Shown here: positions 8,086 to 16,963 of the stretch, piece by piece
Layout of the letters: each line of letters begins with the position of its first letter
How positions within the stretch are numbered: the first letter of the stretch is position 1
DNA from: Acidobacteriota bacterium
GTDB lineage: Bacteria > Acidobacteriota > Blastocatellia > Pyrinomonadales > Pyrinomonadaceae
Reading direction: 5' to 3'
Assembly (NCBI GenBank): GCA_019239425.1
Contig: JAFAZX010000056.1
Coordinates: 39,702 to 103,701 of the forward strand
DNA length: 64,000 nucleotides
The notes under the pieces: generated by a model
Database searches by the model: none
What the model was told of the DNA's origin: nothing
What the model saw: only the letters and a program-made list of their open reading frames with translations
Position numbers and translations under genes: made by a program

Positions 8086-9000
8086 ATGTCAACAGCGGAC
8101 GTGGAAGAGCGGGAGCAGGAGGGGGGCGCGGCGCGCGGCGGCGTGAGCACGGCCGCGGCCGAGAGCACCTTCCACGAGGTGGACGACCGCGAACGCATCA
8201 CGCCCGCCATCGAGTTCCAGGACGTGACGCTCGCGTTCGACGACCGGGTCATCCTCGACAACCTGAGCTTCAAGGTCAACAAGGGCGAGACGAAGATCAT
8301 CCTCGGCGGCTCGGGCGGCGGCAAGTCCACGACCATCAAGCTCATCCTCGGGCTCCTGAAGCCCGACGCGGGGCGCGTCCTCGTGGACGGCGAGGACATC
8401 ACCGACTACACCGAGGCGCAGATGATGTCGGTGCGCAAGAAGATGGGGATGGTCTTTCAGGAGGGCGCGCTCTTCGACTCGCTCTCGGTCTACGACAACG
8501 TCGCCTACCGCCTGCACGAGCAGAACGTACCCGAAGACGAGGTCGAGCAGGAGGTGCGCCGGATGCTCCGCTTCGTCAACCTCGAAGACGCCATCGACAA
8601 GATGCCGATTGAGCTCTCGGGCGGCATGCGGCGGCGGGTCGGCATCGCGCGGGCGCTCGTCGGCGGCCCGAAGATCGTCATGTTCGACGAGCCGACCGCG
8701 GGCCTCGACCCGCCGACGGCGCGCACCATCTGCGAGCTGGCGATCAAGCTGCGCGACCTCGAAGACGTCTCCTCGATCTTCGTCACGCACGAGATGAACA
8801 ACGTCAAGTACCTGACGAGCGAGTACGCGGTCGTCAACGACGACGGCGAGATCGTCTTCGAGGAGGAGGGGCAGCGCCTCTGCCTGACCAACACCAAGGT
8901 CTTGATGCTGCGCGGCGGCAAGATCATCTTCGAGGGCACCGACGAGTCCCTCCACAAGAATCAGGACGCATACATCCAGCGGTTCATCCGCGGACACTGA
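8086..9000 (+). CDS. mlaF: MlaF-family lipid ABC transporter ATPase
   Basis: Cytoplasmic ATPase partner of MlaE. The ATG at 8086 is chosen because it lies just after the mlaE stop; the open frame upstream is a shadow. The 304 residues begin with an acidic extension of about 38 residues, not usual in short MlaF proteins. Then come Walker A GGSGGGKST, Q-loop MVFQEGALFDSLSV, signature ELSGGMRRRVGIARAL, Walker B KIVMFDEPTAGLDP and switch His in FVTHEMNN. The QEGALFDSL motif is characteristic of the MlaF/Mkl group. A perfect 30-bp inverted repeat follows the stop. Confidence 0.95.
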   Translation: MSTADVEEREQEGGAARGGVSTAAAESTFHEVDDRERITPAIEFQDVTLAFDDRVILDNLSFKVNKGETKIILGGSGGGKSTTIKLILGLLKPDAGRVLVDGEDITDYTEAQMMSVRKKMGMVFQEGALFDSLSVYDNVAYRLHEQNVPEDEVEQEVRRMLRFVNLEDAIDKMPIELSGGMRRRVGIARALVGGPKIVMFDEPTAGLDPPTARTICELAIKLRDLEDVSSIFVTHEMNNVKYLTSEYAVVNDDGEIVFEEEGQRLCLTNTKVLMLRGGKIIFEGTDESLHKNQDAYIQRFIRGH

Positions 9001-9003
9001 AGA

Positions 9004-9096
9004 AAGGATGAAGGATGAAGGATGAAGGATGAACATCGGATGAAGAGAGAGGCGGACTGCCTTCCCTTCATCCTTCATCCTTCATCCTTCATCCTT
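9004..9096. repeat. 30-bp perfect inverted repeat of AAGGATG units inside the mla operon
   Basis: The left arm 9004-9033 is about four tandem copies of AAGGATG. The right arm 9067-9096 is its exact reverse complement over 30 nt. It fills the space between mlaF (stop 9000) and mlaD (start 9105), leaving only eight bases before the mlaD ATG and no recognisable Shine-Dalgarno there. Confidence 0.93.
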
Positions 9097-9104
9097 ACGA
9101 AGCT

Positions 9105-10250
9105 ATGCCTACAGCCAGGAAGCGCGTCGGAATCCGCGAGGTGAGGGTGGGGCTTTTGGTGGTGGTCGCCATCGGGGTGCTCATCTTCCTCATCCTGAAC
9201 GCGTCGGGCGACATCTCGCCCTTCTCGCGCAAGCTCCACCTGCGCGCGCGCTTCCAGAACGGCGACGGGCTGAGGCGCGGCTCCGAGGTGCGCCTCGCGG
9301 GCGTCCGCATCGGCAAGGTGGACGACGTGCGCCTGCTCCCGCCCTCCGTGAACGCGAAGGAGAAGGTCGAGACCACCTTCTCCATCGACAGCGTGATCGA
9401 CGGCCGCCCCGCCACCGACCTCATCCGCAGGGACTCGGAGGCGGTGCTCTCCTCGCCCTCCATCCTCGGCGCCGAGAAGGTCATCAACCTCACGCCCGGC
9501 GGCGCCGCCGCCGAGCACATCACCGACAACGACCTCATCCCGCCCGGCGACGAGGGCGGCACCGTGCAGGCGCTCACGACCTCGGGCACGCAGCTCATGA
9601 ACCAGCTCAACGGGCTCTCCAAGCAGTTCACAGAGATTTCCGAGAAGATCAACCAGGGGCAGGGCACCATCGGCCAGTTCGTCAACAACGAGCAGTTCTA
9701 CAACAACCTCAACTCGACGGTGCGCGACGTGAACGAGCTGGTCAGGCAGATCCAGGCGGGCCAGGGCTCGGCCGGCCGCTTCGTCAACGACCCGGCGCTC
9801 TACAACAACCTGAACGAAGTCAGCCGCTCGCTCCAGGAGATCGCCGACAACCTGAGGCAGGGGCGCGGCACGGCCGGCAAGCTCCTCACGGACGACGCCA
9901 TCTACAACGAGGCGCGCGGGGCCATCGCCCGCCTCAACCGCTCGGTGGACAACATCGACCTCATCGTCAACGACCTCCGCGCGGGGCGCGGCACGGCCGG
10001 CAAGCTCCTCACCGACGAGGCGATCTACAACGACGCGCGCTCGGCCATCGCCCGCTTCAACACCGCCGCCGAGCGCATCGACAACGTCGTCGCCGGAGTC
10101 CAGCGCGGCGAGGGCACCGCCGGCAAGCTCCTCACCGACGAACAGCTCTATAACAACGTCAACCAACTCTCCTCCGAGACCGTCAAACTCATCTACGACT
10201 TCCGCCAGAACCCCAAGAAGTACCTGACCATCAAGTTCCAGCTCTTCTGA
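9105..10250 (+). CDS. mlaD: MlaD-family MCE substrate-binding protein with repetitive C-terminus
   Basis: Periplasmic lipid-binding component anchored by one N-terminal TM (about 14-33). The MCE domain spans about 40-130 (RARFQNGDGLRRGSEVRLAG, IGKVDDVRLLP). The rest of the 381 residues is a long tail with about five imperfect repeats of roughly 40 residues. Each contains a G.GTAGKLLTDE..YN-type block: GQGTIGQFVNNEQFYNN, GQGSAGRFVNDPALYNN, then three GTAGKLLTD copies. Tails of this kind are known in MCE proteins and may build a helical barrel. It is third in the mla operon; the hairpin repeat upstream could lower its expression relative to mlaEF. Confidence 0.92.
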   Translation: MPTARKRVGIREVRVGLLVVVAIGVLIFLILNASGDISPFSRKLHLRARFQNGDGLRRGSEVRLAGVRIGKVDDVRLLPPSVNAKEKVETTFSIDSVIDGRPATDLIRRDSEAVLSSPSILGAEKVINLTPGGAAAEHITDNDLIPPGDEGGTVQALTTSGTQLMNQLNGLSKQFTEISEKINQGQGTIGQFVNNEQFYNNLNSTVRDVNELVRQIQAGQGSAGRFVNDPALYNNLNEVSRSLQEIADNLRQGRGTAGKLLTDDAIYNEARGAIARLNRSVDNIDLIVNDLRAGRGTAGKLLTDEAIYNDARSAIARFNTAAERIDNVVAGVQRGEGTAGKLLTDEQLYNNVNQLSSETVKLIYDFRQNPKKYLTIKFQLF

Positions 10251-10574
10251 CGAGAAGGCCGGTGTTAGCGAACAATAAAGTCCTTACCTGACGAATAGAG
10301 TCCGTATAAGGTATTGACTGCTTATATCGCATGGCTTCGCCAACATCAGTCGTATTGGTTATCAAACCAATTTGCTTGGCTCGTACTACTCAATCTGCTT
10401 GTTGAAAACATAATGCCGGTTCTTAGACCCCGATTTAAGAACATTTATTATGTTGCTATACTGTACCTCCGTTAACATTTCAGTGCCGTTCAGTAGCCCT
10501 CGTCCGGGAGCAGGCTTATCTGATGTGATCTCCTCTCTTGGTTAATTTGTGGGAAAGGGCCGCGAACGCGAACG
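10251..10574. other. AT-richer intergenic gap before ECF sigma gene
   Basis: No gene is seen. Base composition is clearly more AT-rich than in the neighbours. It has a small palindrome ATTGGTT-atca-AACCAAT (10354-10371) and a -10-like TATACT at 10457-10462 without a convincing -35. This is a plausible promoter region for the sigma/kinase pair downstream. Confidence 0.5.
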
Positions 10575-11135
10575 ATGCAGGCTCAGCCGAACATCACAGA
10601 GGTTCTGGAGAGGTGGAGCAACGGGGAGCAGAGTGCGCTCGACGAGTTGGTGCCGCTGATTTACAAGGAGCTGCGGCGGATGGCCGGTAATTACATCAGG
10701 CGTGAGCGGCACGACCACACGCTGCAACCCACCGCCCTCATCAACGAAGTCTTCCTACGCCTGATCGACCAGAACGACATTAGGTGGCAGAACCGCGCGC
10801 ACTTCTTCGGGATCGCGGCGAGGTTGATGCGCCGCATACTTGTAGACCACGCGCGCAGCCAGCAGGCGGCGAAGAGGGGCGGCGGACAGTACAGCCTCTC
10901 GCTGAGCAGGGCCGACCGGATAGCGGGGCGGCCGAGCGTCGACTTGCTGGCCGTGCACCTTGCCTTGCAGGAGTTGGAAGTGCTCGACCCGCAGCAGAGC
11001 CGGGTCGTCGAGCTGCGTTTCTTCGGCGGGCTGACCATCGAGGAGACCGCCGAAGTTCTGTCGATCTCACACGCCACGGTCGAGCGCGAATGGAAGATGG
11101 CCCGCTCGTGGCTCCGGCACGAGTTGGAAGGTTAA
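10575..11135 (+). CDS. ECF sigma factor of the TIGR02999/Sigma70_ECF type
   Basis: A 186-residue sigma factor of the class often found beside Ser/Thr kinases in Acidobacteria and Planctomycetes. Visible features are ELRRMAGNYIRRERHDHTL, QPTALINEVFLRL and RAHFFGIAARLMRRILVDHA (region 2), and LTIEETAEVLSISHATVERE (region 4 helix-turn-helix). No anti-sigma gene adjoins it. Instead a transmembrane kinase gene starts 33 nt downstream, consistent with the known partner-switch-free, kinase-linked ECF groups. The start ATG 10575 agrees with the family N-terminus. Confidence 0.92.
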   Translation: MQAQPNITEVLERWSNGEQSALDELVPLIYKELRRMAGNYIRRERHDHTLQPTALINEVFLRLIDQNDIRWQNRAHFFGIAARLMRRILVDHARSQQAAKRGGGQYSLSLSRADRIAGRPSVDLLAVHLALQELEVLDPQQSRVVELRFFGGLTIEETAEVLSISHATVEREWKMARSWLRHELEG

Positions 11136-11168
11136 GCCCGCCTCTTCCGAAAAGATTTAAAACACCTC

Positions 11169-13013
11169 ATGACTCCGGAACGCTACCAGCGAGTTAAAGA
11201 GCTGTTCCACTCCGCACTGGAGCGCACGCCCGAAGAGCGCCCCGCCTTTCTCGCGGAGGCGTGCGGCGATGACACGGCCCTGCTGGCGAAAGTCGAGGCC
11301 CTGGTCGCCGCCAACGAGCAGCCCGGCAGTTTCATGGACGCCCCCGCCTACGCGGTCGCCGCCGAGATGCTGACGGAGAACTCGACGGGCGCGCTCGTGG
11401 GGCAGAGCATCGGCCATTATCAGGTCCTGGCGCTGCTGGGCTCGGGCGGAATGGGGGACGTTTACCTTGCGAGGGACACGCGACTCGGGCGGAAGGTCGC
11501 GCTCAAACTGCTACCCGACTACCTGACCGACGACGAGAGTCGCATCCGGCGCTTCAAGCAGGAGGCGCGGGCAGCTTCGGCGCTCAACCACCCGAACGTG
11601 CTGACGATCTACGAGATCGAACGGGCAGGCGGCAGGCACTTTATCGCGACGGAGTTCGTGGAGGGCGAGACGTTGCGGCAACGCTTGAAGGGCGGGAGAC
11701 TCAGGCCGTGCGAGGCGCTCGATGTTGCGGCGCAGATCGCGAGCGCCCTCTCCAAGGCGCATCAGGCGGGCATCGTCCACCGTGACATCAAGCCGGAGAA
11801 CGTCATGCTCGACGCCGAAGGGCGCGTCAAAGTATTAGACTTCGGCCTCGCGAAATACACACAGCCTTTCGGCGGCGGCGCGGCCGACGACGCTAACACG
11901 GAGAGCGTCCACACCGTGCCGGGCATGTTGATGGGCACGACCGCGTACATGTCGCCCGAGCAGGCGCGCGGGGTCGCGGTCGATGCGCGGACGGACGTTT
12001 GGAGTCTGGGCGTCGTGCTCTACGAGATGCTGGCGGGGCGCGCGCCCTTCGTCGGTCAGACGCCGAGTGACGTTCTCGCCGCAATCCTTGAGCGCGAGCC
12101 CGAGCCGCTCGTCGGGGAAGACTCGGGCGCGGCGGACGCGCTGCAAAGAATAGTCAGAAAGGCGCTTCAGAAAGACCGTGAGAAGCGGTATCAGACGAGC
12201 AGAGACTTCGCGCTCGACCTGGAAAGCCTGCGTCGGGAACTGGAGGCCGAAGCGGGCTCGGGAACAGTCGGGTCGGTTGAGACGGCTGCGCGAGAATTTC
12301 CGGCCGCCTCTGCCCGTGCGGGGCGTAACAAGGTGGCGTCGGTACTAGTGCTCGGGGCCGTGCTGCTTCTGGCTGCGGCGGCAATCGTCGGCACGTGGGC
12401 GTGGCGTCCCTCAAAACCTTTGGCGGTCGGAACTACGCTCCCGCCTCCAGTCGCCGCGCCGGAGCGAACATTGGTCTACTCGATACTGGTTCAGAAATAT
12501 CGAGACGGGAGGCCGTTCGAGTCCCCGTTCCGGCTCGGCGGCGAGATTAATTTCGAGAAGGATTATCGCGTGCGGCTGAACCTGAGCAGCCCGCAGGACG
12601 GACACCTCTACATCCTGAACGAAGGGCCGGAGGAGCAGGGCCGGCCGTCGCCTTACGTGATTCTCTTCCCTTCGCCCACCGCCAACGAAGGGCAGTCAAG
12701 GCTCGGCGCGGGCCGGCAGGTTCAGGTGCCCGAGCGGAGCTGGTTACAGTTCGACGCGGAACGTGGGACGGAGAAGGTCTGGCTGGTCTGGTCGGCGGAG
12801 AGCGTCCCCGCGCTCGAAGCGCTGAAGGCGTACGCCAACCCGCGCGACCGAGGATTGGTCGGCGACCCCGGCCTCAACGACGCGGCCGGAGATTTCCTGC
12901 TAACACACCAAAGCCCCGGGCCTGCGGCCGTGAGGGACGAGGATAAAAAAGAGGTCGTACTCACGTCGAACGGTGCTATACTCACGCACCTTCTGAGGCT
13001 TGAGCACCATTGA
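11169..13013 (+). CDS. Transmembrane Ser/Thr protein kinase with periplasmic DUF4384 domain
   Basis: Of 614 residues, a short N-terminal helical region (1-75) is followed by an intact Hanks-type kinase domain (about 82-345). It has glycine loop LGSGGMGDVYLA, Lys113 in VALKLL, HRDIKPENVML (Asp206), DFGLAK (Asp224) and MSPEQARG. There is one TM at 388-412, then a C-terminal DUF4384-like domain (about 440-600, RVRLNLSSPQDGHLYIL, YVILFPSPTANEG). The kinase is cytoplasmic and DUF4384 extracytoplasmic. Neighbours are the ECF sigma upstream and a second DUF4384 protein 4 kb downstream, with a CHAT protease between. This suggests a signalling group reading an envelope signal. Substrate and ligand are unknown. 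Confidence 0.92.
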   Translation: MTPERYQRVKELFHSALERTPEERPAFLAEACGDDTALLAKVEALVAANEQPGSFMDAPAYAVAAEMLTENSTGALVGQSIGHYQVLALLGSGGMGDVYLARDTRLGRKVALKLLPDYLTDDESRIRRFKQEARAASALNHPNVLTIYEIERAGGRHFIATEFVEGETLRQRLKGGRLRPCEALDVAAQIASALSKAHQAGIVHRDIKPENVMLDAEGRVKVLDFGLAKYTQPFGGGAADDANTESVHTVPGMLMGTTAYMSPEQARGVAVDARTDVWSLGVVLYEMLAGRAPFVGQTPSDVLAAILEREPEPLVGEDSGAADALQRIVRKALQKDREKRYQTSRDFALDLESLRRELEAEAGSGTVGSVETAAREFPAASARAGRNKVASVLVLGAVLLLAAAAIVGTWAWRPSKPLAVGTTLPPPVAAPERTLVYSILVQKYRDGRPFESPFRLGGEINFEKDYRVRLNLSSPQDGHLYILNEGPEEQGRPSPYVILFPSPTANEGQSRLGAGRQVQVPERSWLQFDAERGTEKVWLVWSAESVPALEALKAYANPRDRGLVGDPGLNDAAGDFLLTHQSPGPAAVRDEDKKEVVLTSNGAILTHLLRLEHH

Positions 13014-13309
13014 GGCTTCCTCCGTGCTAACATCTCGCTGACATGCCCGCGCCCGAGAGATGCTCCTCGCAGCATTAAGGTCAGGCGACCGTCCTGATTT
13101 ACTGAACGGCCGAGATGCCGAGACTTAACTTCCCCGACAAGCTCGCATCCACCCTCTGAGGCGATACGCCTCGGATTTCCGCATTACCTGTTGAGCGCGA
13201 TTTGGTGCCCCCGGGCACCTCGGGAAGCGAACCCTGCGGCGGGGCCTTCTAAACTTCCAAGAAAGACTTCGTCGCCTTCTCACTCGATTCAAAAGTAAAG
13301 GAGCGTGTT
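13014..13309. other. Intergenic gap without recognisable feature
   Basis: Contains a short hairpin (GAGGCGATACGCCTC region near 13160). No gene is supported. A Shine-Dalgarno AAAGGAG near 13296-13302 precedes the next gene. Confidence 0.5.
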
Positions 13310-13723
13310 ATGTCTACAACTGCCAGAACGCAAGAAGTGAACGGCGACCCCGTCCCGAGAGTTGTGGGAACGTGGAACGTGGCGTGGCCGACCGACTCGT
13401 CGCCTTCACTGCCGACCTCATTGACCGACCTCCGGATTGAATACCAGGCACCGGGCGCCTCCTTTGATCGAATCTTCGGGAGTTTGAGTTCCACGCCCCC
13501 CGACGTAACGAGCTATGCGCTCAGGGATGGGAAAATTAACCGTCTGAGTGACACTTCGCTCCTCATATTTTTCGTCCTCCGCATCGACGGCGAGGATCAC
13601 ATCTTCGAGGGCGCTCTCTCCCTCTCAGGGGAAACCATGTTGGGAGAAAAACCTAGAGTGCAGTTCGGGCATGGTGGAGCGGGTGACGGAAGCTGGTCGG
13701 CGCAGGCCCAGAGCGGCGGCTGA
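13310..13723 (+). CDS. Small orphan protein, unknown function
   Basis: A 137-residue protein with a good Shine-Dalgarno (AAAGGAG, about 8 nt upstream). There is no signal peptide or TM. The middle (VGTWNVAWPTD, LRIEYQAPGASFDRIFG, LLIFFVLRIDGEDHIFEGALSL) alternates like a small all-beta protein. I do not recognise the family. It lies between the DUF4384 kinase and the CHAT protease and may belong to the same group. A coding gene is supported by the ribosome binding site and codon pattern only. Confidence 0.6.
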   Translation: MSTTARTQEVNGDPVPRVVGTWNVAWPTDSSPSLPTSLTDLRIEYQAPGASFDRIFGSLSSTPPDVTSYALRDGKINRLSDTSLLIFFVLRIDGEDHIFEGALSLSGETMLGEKPRVQFGHGGAGDGSWSAQAQSGG

Positions 13724-13758
13724 CGAGGGGCTTCAACGCCCGCGCAAGTGTTTTTCCA

Positions 13759-16700
13759 ATGCGCACACTTTGCCGAATCACCTCGCGCCGAGTCATCTGT
13801 CTCCTGATGGCGGCCGCCGTGGGCCTCACGCCACGGGCGGGCGTCGCGCGTCCGCAAGCCGAGGCGAAGACGCTCGCGGCGGGCGAAACGCTCAAGGAGC
13901 GTTTGAGCGGCGGCGAGACGCGACTCTTTCGCATTGAACTGAGCGCCGGGCAGTTCTTACGCGTGGTCGTCGAGCAGGAGGGGATAGACGTTGAGGTGGC
14001 GCTCGTCGGGCCGGGTCGGAAACGTCTGCTGGAGATGGACAGCCCCAACGGCACCTACGGGCCGGAGCCCCTCTCGATGGTGGCGGAGGAATCGGGCGAG
14101 TACACGGTCGAAGTTCGTTCGCCTGATAAGAAGGCCGCCGACGGGTCGTTCGAGTTGAGGGTCGAGGCGCTGCGCGAGCCGGAGGCCGCGGACAGGAAAC
14201 GGGGCGAGGCGGAGCGCATGTTCGCGGAAGCTTACCGGTCGCTCTCCCGGCCCGAGGCCGAGGCGAGGCAGCAAGCCCTGAAGAATCTCGAAGCGCTCCT
14301 GCCCGTCTTCCGCTCCCTGCAAGACCGACATGTGGAAGTCTCGGTGCTCAACCTGCTGGGACTCGCCTCCAACTCTTCAGGCCAGCCCCGGCAGGCCGTG
14401 GATTACTACGAGCAGGCGCTCGGCGTCAGCCGAACCCTCGGCGACAGTCGGAACGAGGCGCGGATGCTCAACAACATCGGGGGCGCGTACGACATTATGG
14501 GCGAGCCGCAGAGGGCGCTCGACTATTACGGCCGGGCGCTCTCACTCTGGGAGACCCTGAACGTCGCGGCCGAGCAGGGCAACACGCTCAACAACGTCGG
14601 GGTGATTTACTATAACCTCGGCGAGTTGCAGCGCTCGCTGGACTACTACAACCGCGCCCTGCCCTTCAGGCGAGCCGAAAGCAACCCGCGCAGAGAGGCC
14701 AACACACTCGATAACATCAGCCTCATCTACATCGCTCTCGGCGAGCCGCAACAGGCTCTGGAATATCTCGGGCAGTCGCTCACTCTGCGGCGGGCGGCCA
14801 AAGACGTACAGGGAGAGGCCAATTCGCTCAATCAAATCGGCTATGCCTACGCCGCGTTGGGTGAGACGACGAAGGCGCTCGACTACTACAACCAGTCGCT
14901 GCCGCTTCGACGAACATCCGGAGACCGTCGCGGAGAAGCCGCCACGTTGAAGAACATCGGAGTGGCTTATGCCTCCCTCGGGCAGCCTCAGAAGGCCGTC
15001 GAGCAGCACGAACAGGCGCTCAAACTCATCCGCGCCATCGGCAATCGCCGTGAAGAAGCCGTCACTTTACTCTTTCTCGGAAAAGCCTACGCCATCTCCG
15101 GCGAATTGCAGAAGCGCGACGAATATTACACTCAAGCGCTCTCGATTTTTCAGGCGCTCAGCGACCGGCTCGGCGAAGCGAGGGCGCGTCAAAGTATCGC
15201 GAAGGTCGAAAGGGATCGCGGCAACTTCACGGAGGCCCGCGCACAGATAGAGGCGGCGGTCTCAATCATCGAGGCCATGCGGGCGCAGGTCTTGAGCCAG
15301 CAGCTCCGCACCTCCTTCTTCGCTTCGAGGCAGGACGCTTACGAGTTCCAGATCGATTTGCTGATGCAGATGCACCGCCGCGAACCGAACAAGGGCTACG
15401 ACGCGGCGGCGCTGGAAGCGAGCGAGCGTGCGCGCGCGCGCGGCCTCATGGAGATGCTGTCGGAGTCCGGCGTCGATGTCCGCCGGGGCGTAGACCCCGC
15501 GCTGCTTGAGCGTGAGCGCGAGTTATCCCAACGGCTCAGCGCCAAGGCCGCGCGGCTGATAGCCCTGCTCGGCCAGCCGAACAGGCAGGAGCAGGCGGCC
15601 GTGTTGAAGAAAGAGGTCGGCGCGCTCGAAGATGAACACCAGCAGGTGTTGGGAGACATACGCAGGCGCAGCCCGCGCTACGCGGACATCACCCAGCCGC
15701 AGCCGCTCGGCCTGCGAGAGATACAGACGTTGTTGGATTCCGACACCCTGCTACTGGAATACTCGCTCGGCGCCGAGCGCAGTTACCTGTGGGCCGTGAC
15801 CCGCGACGGCCTGCGGAGCTTTCAACTGCCCGGGCGCGAGCGCGTCGAGCAGACGGCGCGGCGACTCTACGAGTTGGTGACGGCGCGCAGCAACAGTAAG
15901 AAGGGCGAGAGTGCGCGGCAGAGGCAGGAGCGAATCAGCCGGGCCGATTCGCAAACGACCGGGGCGGCCGAAGAGTTGAGCCGCGCGGTGCTTGGGCCGG
16001 CGGCTTCGGAGTTGGGTGGTAAGCGGCTGGTGGTCGTCGCCGACGGGGCTTTGCAGTACATCCCTTTCGCCATGCTGCCCGCTCCCGGCGGCCCTTCGGT
16101 GCATGACGACTACCGGCCGTTGATCGCCGGGCACGAGGTCGTCAGCCTGCCTTCGGCCTCCACGCTCGCCGTGCAGAGGAGAGAGTTAGCCGGGCGCAAA
16201 TCGGCCCCGAATAACGTCGCCCTCATCGCCGACCCCGTGTTCGACAGCGGCGACGAGCGCGTCACCTCTCAGGCGAAGCGTGCACCGGGGCCGCCGGCGG
16301 GAACGGTTGAAGATGACGCGGCCACGCGAACGCTCGAACATCTGTCGGCACAGGCGGCCGGCGCGCAGGACGGGACGCGCATCCCGCGCCTGCCTTACAC
16401 GCGGCTGGAGGCGGAGCAGATACTGTCGGTCGCCCCGCGAGCCTCGAACCTGCGTGCCCTCGATTTCAAAGCGAACCTCGCGACGGCCCTCGGCGGAGAG
16501 CTGCATAAGTACCGCTACGTGCACTTTGCGACGCACGGATACATCGACAGCGAGAAGCCCGCGCTCTCGGCCATCGTGCTCTCGCTGGTCAACGAGCGGG
16601 GCGAGCCGCAGGACGGCCTTCTCAAGACGCAGGAGATTTATAACCTCAACCTCACGGCGGAGCTGGTCGTCCTGAGCGCCTGCCAGACGGGGCTCGGGAA

Positions 16701-16959
16701 AGAGATAAAGGGCGAAGGGCTGGTCGGCCTGACGCGCGGGTTTATGTACGCGGGGGCCGCGCGCATCATCGTGAGCCTGTGGAACGTGAGCGACAAGGGG
16801 ACGGCGGATTTAATGTCGCGCCTCTACAAGGGGATGCTCAGGGAGGGATTGCGGCCGACGGCGGCGTTGAGGGCGGCGCAGATTGAGCTTTGGAAACAGA
16901 AGCAGTGGCAGTCGCCTTACTACTGGGCGGGCTTCGTCCAACAGGGCGAGTGGAGGTGA
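13759..16959 (+). CDS. Secreted PPC-TPR-CHAT protease (caspase-like)
   Basis: A 1066-residue protein with a signal peptide (about 1-35; an internal ATG could trim it by about 14). A PPC-like beta domain (about 38-130) follows, then about eight TPR units (175-520; repeated ALDYY, LGE and EA.TLNNIG blocks), a helical linker, and a C-terminal CHAT peptidase domain (about 720-1062). The catalytic dyad is present: His926 in HFATHG and Cys975 in SACQTG, followed by GLTRGFMYAGAARIIVSLW. Family knowledge: CHAT is a caspase/separase relative, and TPR-CHAT proteins act in signalling or conflict systems. A signal peptide plus PPC domain implies the envelope, unlike cytoplasmic CHAT effectors. It is four bases upstream of a DUF4384 gene, likely co-transcribed. 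Confidence 0.9.
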   Translation: MRTLCRITSRRVICLLMAAAVGLTPRAGVARPQAEAKTLAAGETLKERLSGGETRLFRIELSAGQFLRVVVEQEGIDVEVALVGPGRKRLLEMDSPNGTYGPEPLSMVAEESGEYTVEVRSPDKKAADGSFELRVEALREPEAADRKRGEAERMFAEAYRSLSRPEAEARQQALKNLEALLPVFRSLQDRHVEVSVLNLLGLASNSSGQPRQAVDYYEQALGVSRTLGDSRNEARMLNNIGGAYDIMGEPQRALDYYGRALSLWETLNVAAEQGNTLNNVGVIYYNLGELQRSLDYYNRALPFRRAESNPRREANTLDNISLIYIALGEPQQALEYLGQSLTLRRAAKDVQGEANSLNQIGYAYAALGETTKALDYYNQSLPLRRTSGDRRGEAATLKNIGVAYASLGQPQKAVEQHEQALKLIRAIGNRREEAVTLLFLGKAYAISGELQKRDEYYTQALSIFQALSDRLGEARARQSIAKVERDRGNFTEARAQIEAAVSIIEAMRAQVLSQQLRTSFFASRQDAYEFQIDLLMQMHRREPNKGYDAAALEASERARARGLMEMLSESGVDVRRGVDPALLERERELSQRLSAKAARLIALLGQPNRQEQAAVLKKEVGALEDEHQQVLGDIRRRSPRYADITQPQPLGLREIQTLLDSDTLLLEYSLGAERSYLWAVTRDGLRSFQLPGRERVEQTARRLYELVTARSNSKKGESARQRQERISRADSQTTGAAEELSRAVLGPAASELGGKRLVVVADGALQYIPFAMLPAPGGPSVHDDYRPLIAGHEVVSLPSASTLAVQRRELAGRKSAPNNVALIADPVFDSGDERVTSQAKRAPGPPAGTVEDDAATRTLEHLSAQAAGAQDGTRIPRLPYTRLEAEQILSVAPRASNLRALDFKANLATALGGELHKYRYVHFATHGYIDSEKPALSAIVLSLVNERGEPQDGLLKTQEIYNLNLTAELVVLSACQTGLGKEIKGEGLVGLTRGFMYAGAARIIVSLWNVSDKGTADLMSRLYKGMLREGLRPTAALRAAQIELWKQKQWQSPYYWAGFVQQGEWR

Positions 16960-16963
16960 GAGG

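Noticed and set aside
10314..10336. TTGACT as a -35 element for the ECF sigma gene
   Set aside because: No acceptable -10 at 16-18 nt spacing.
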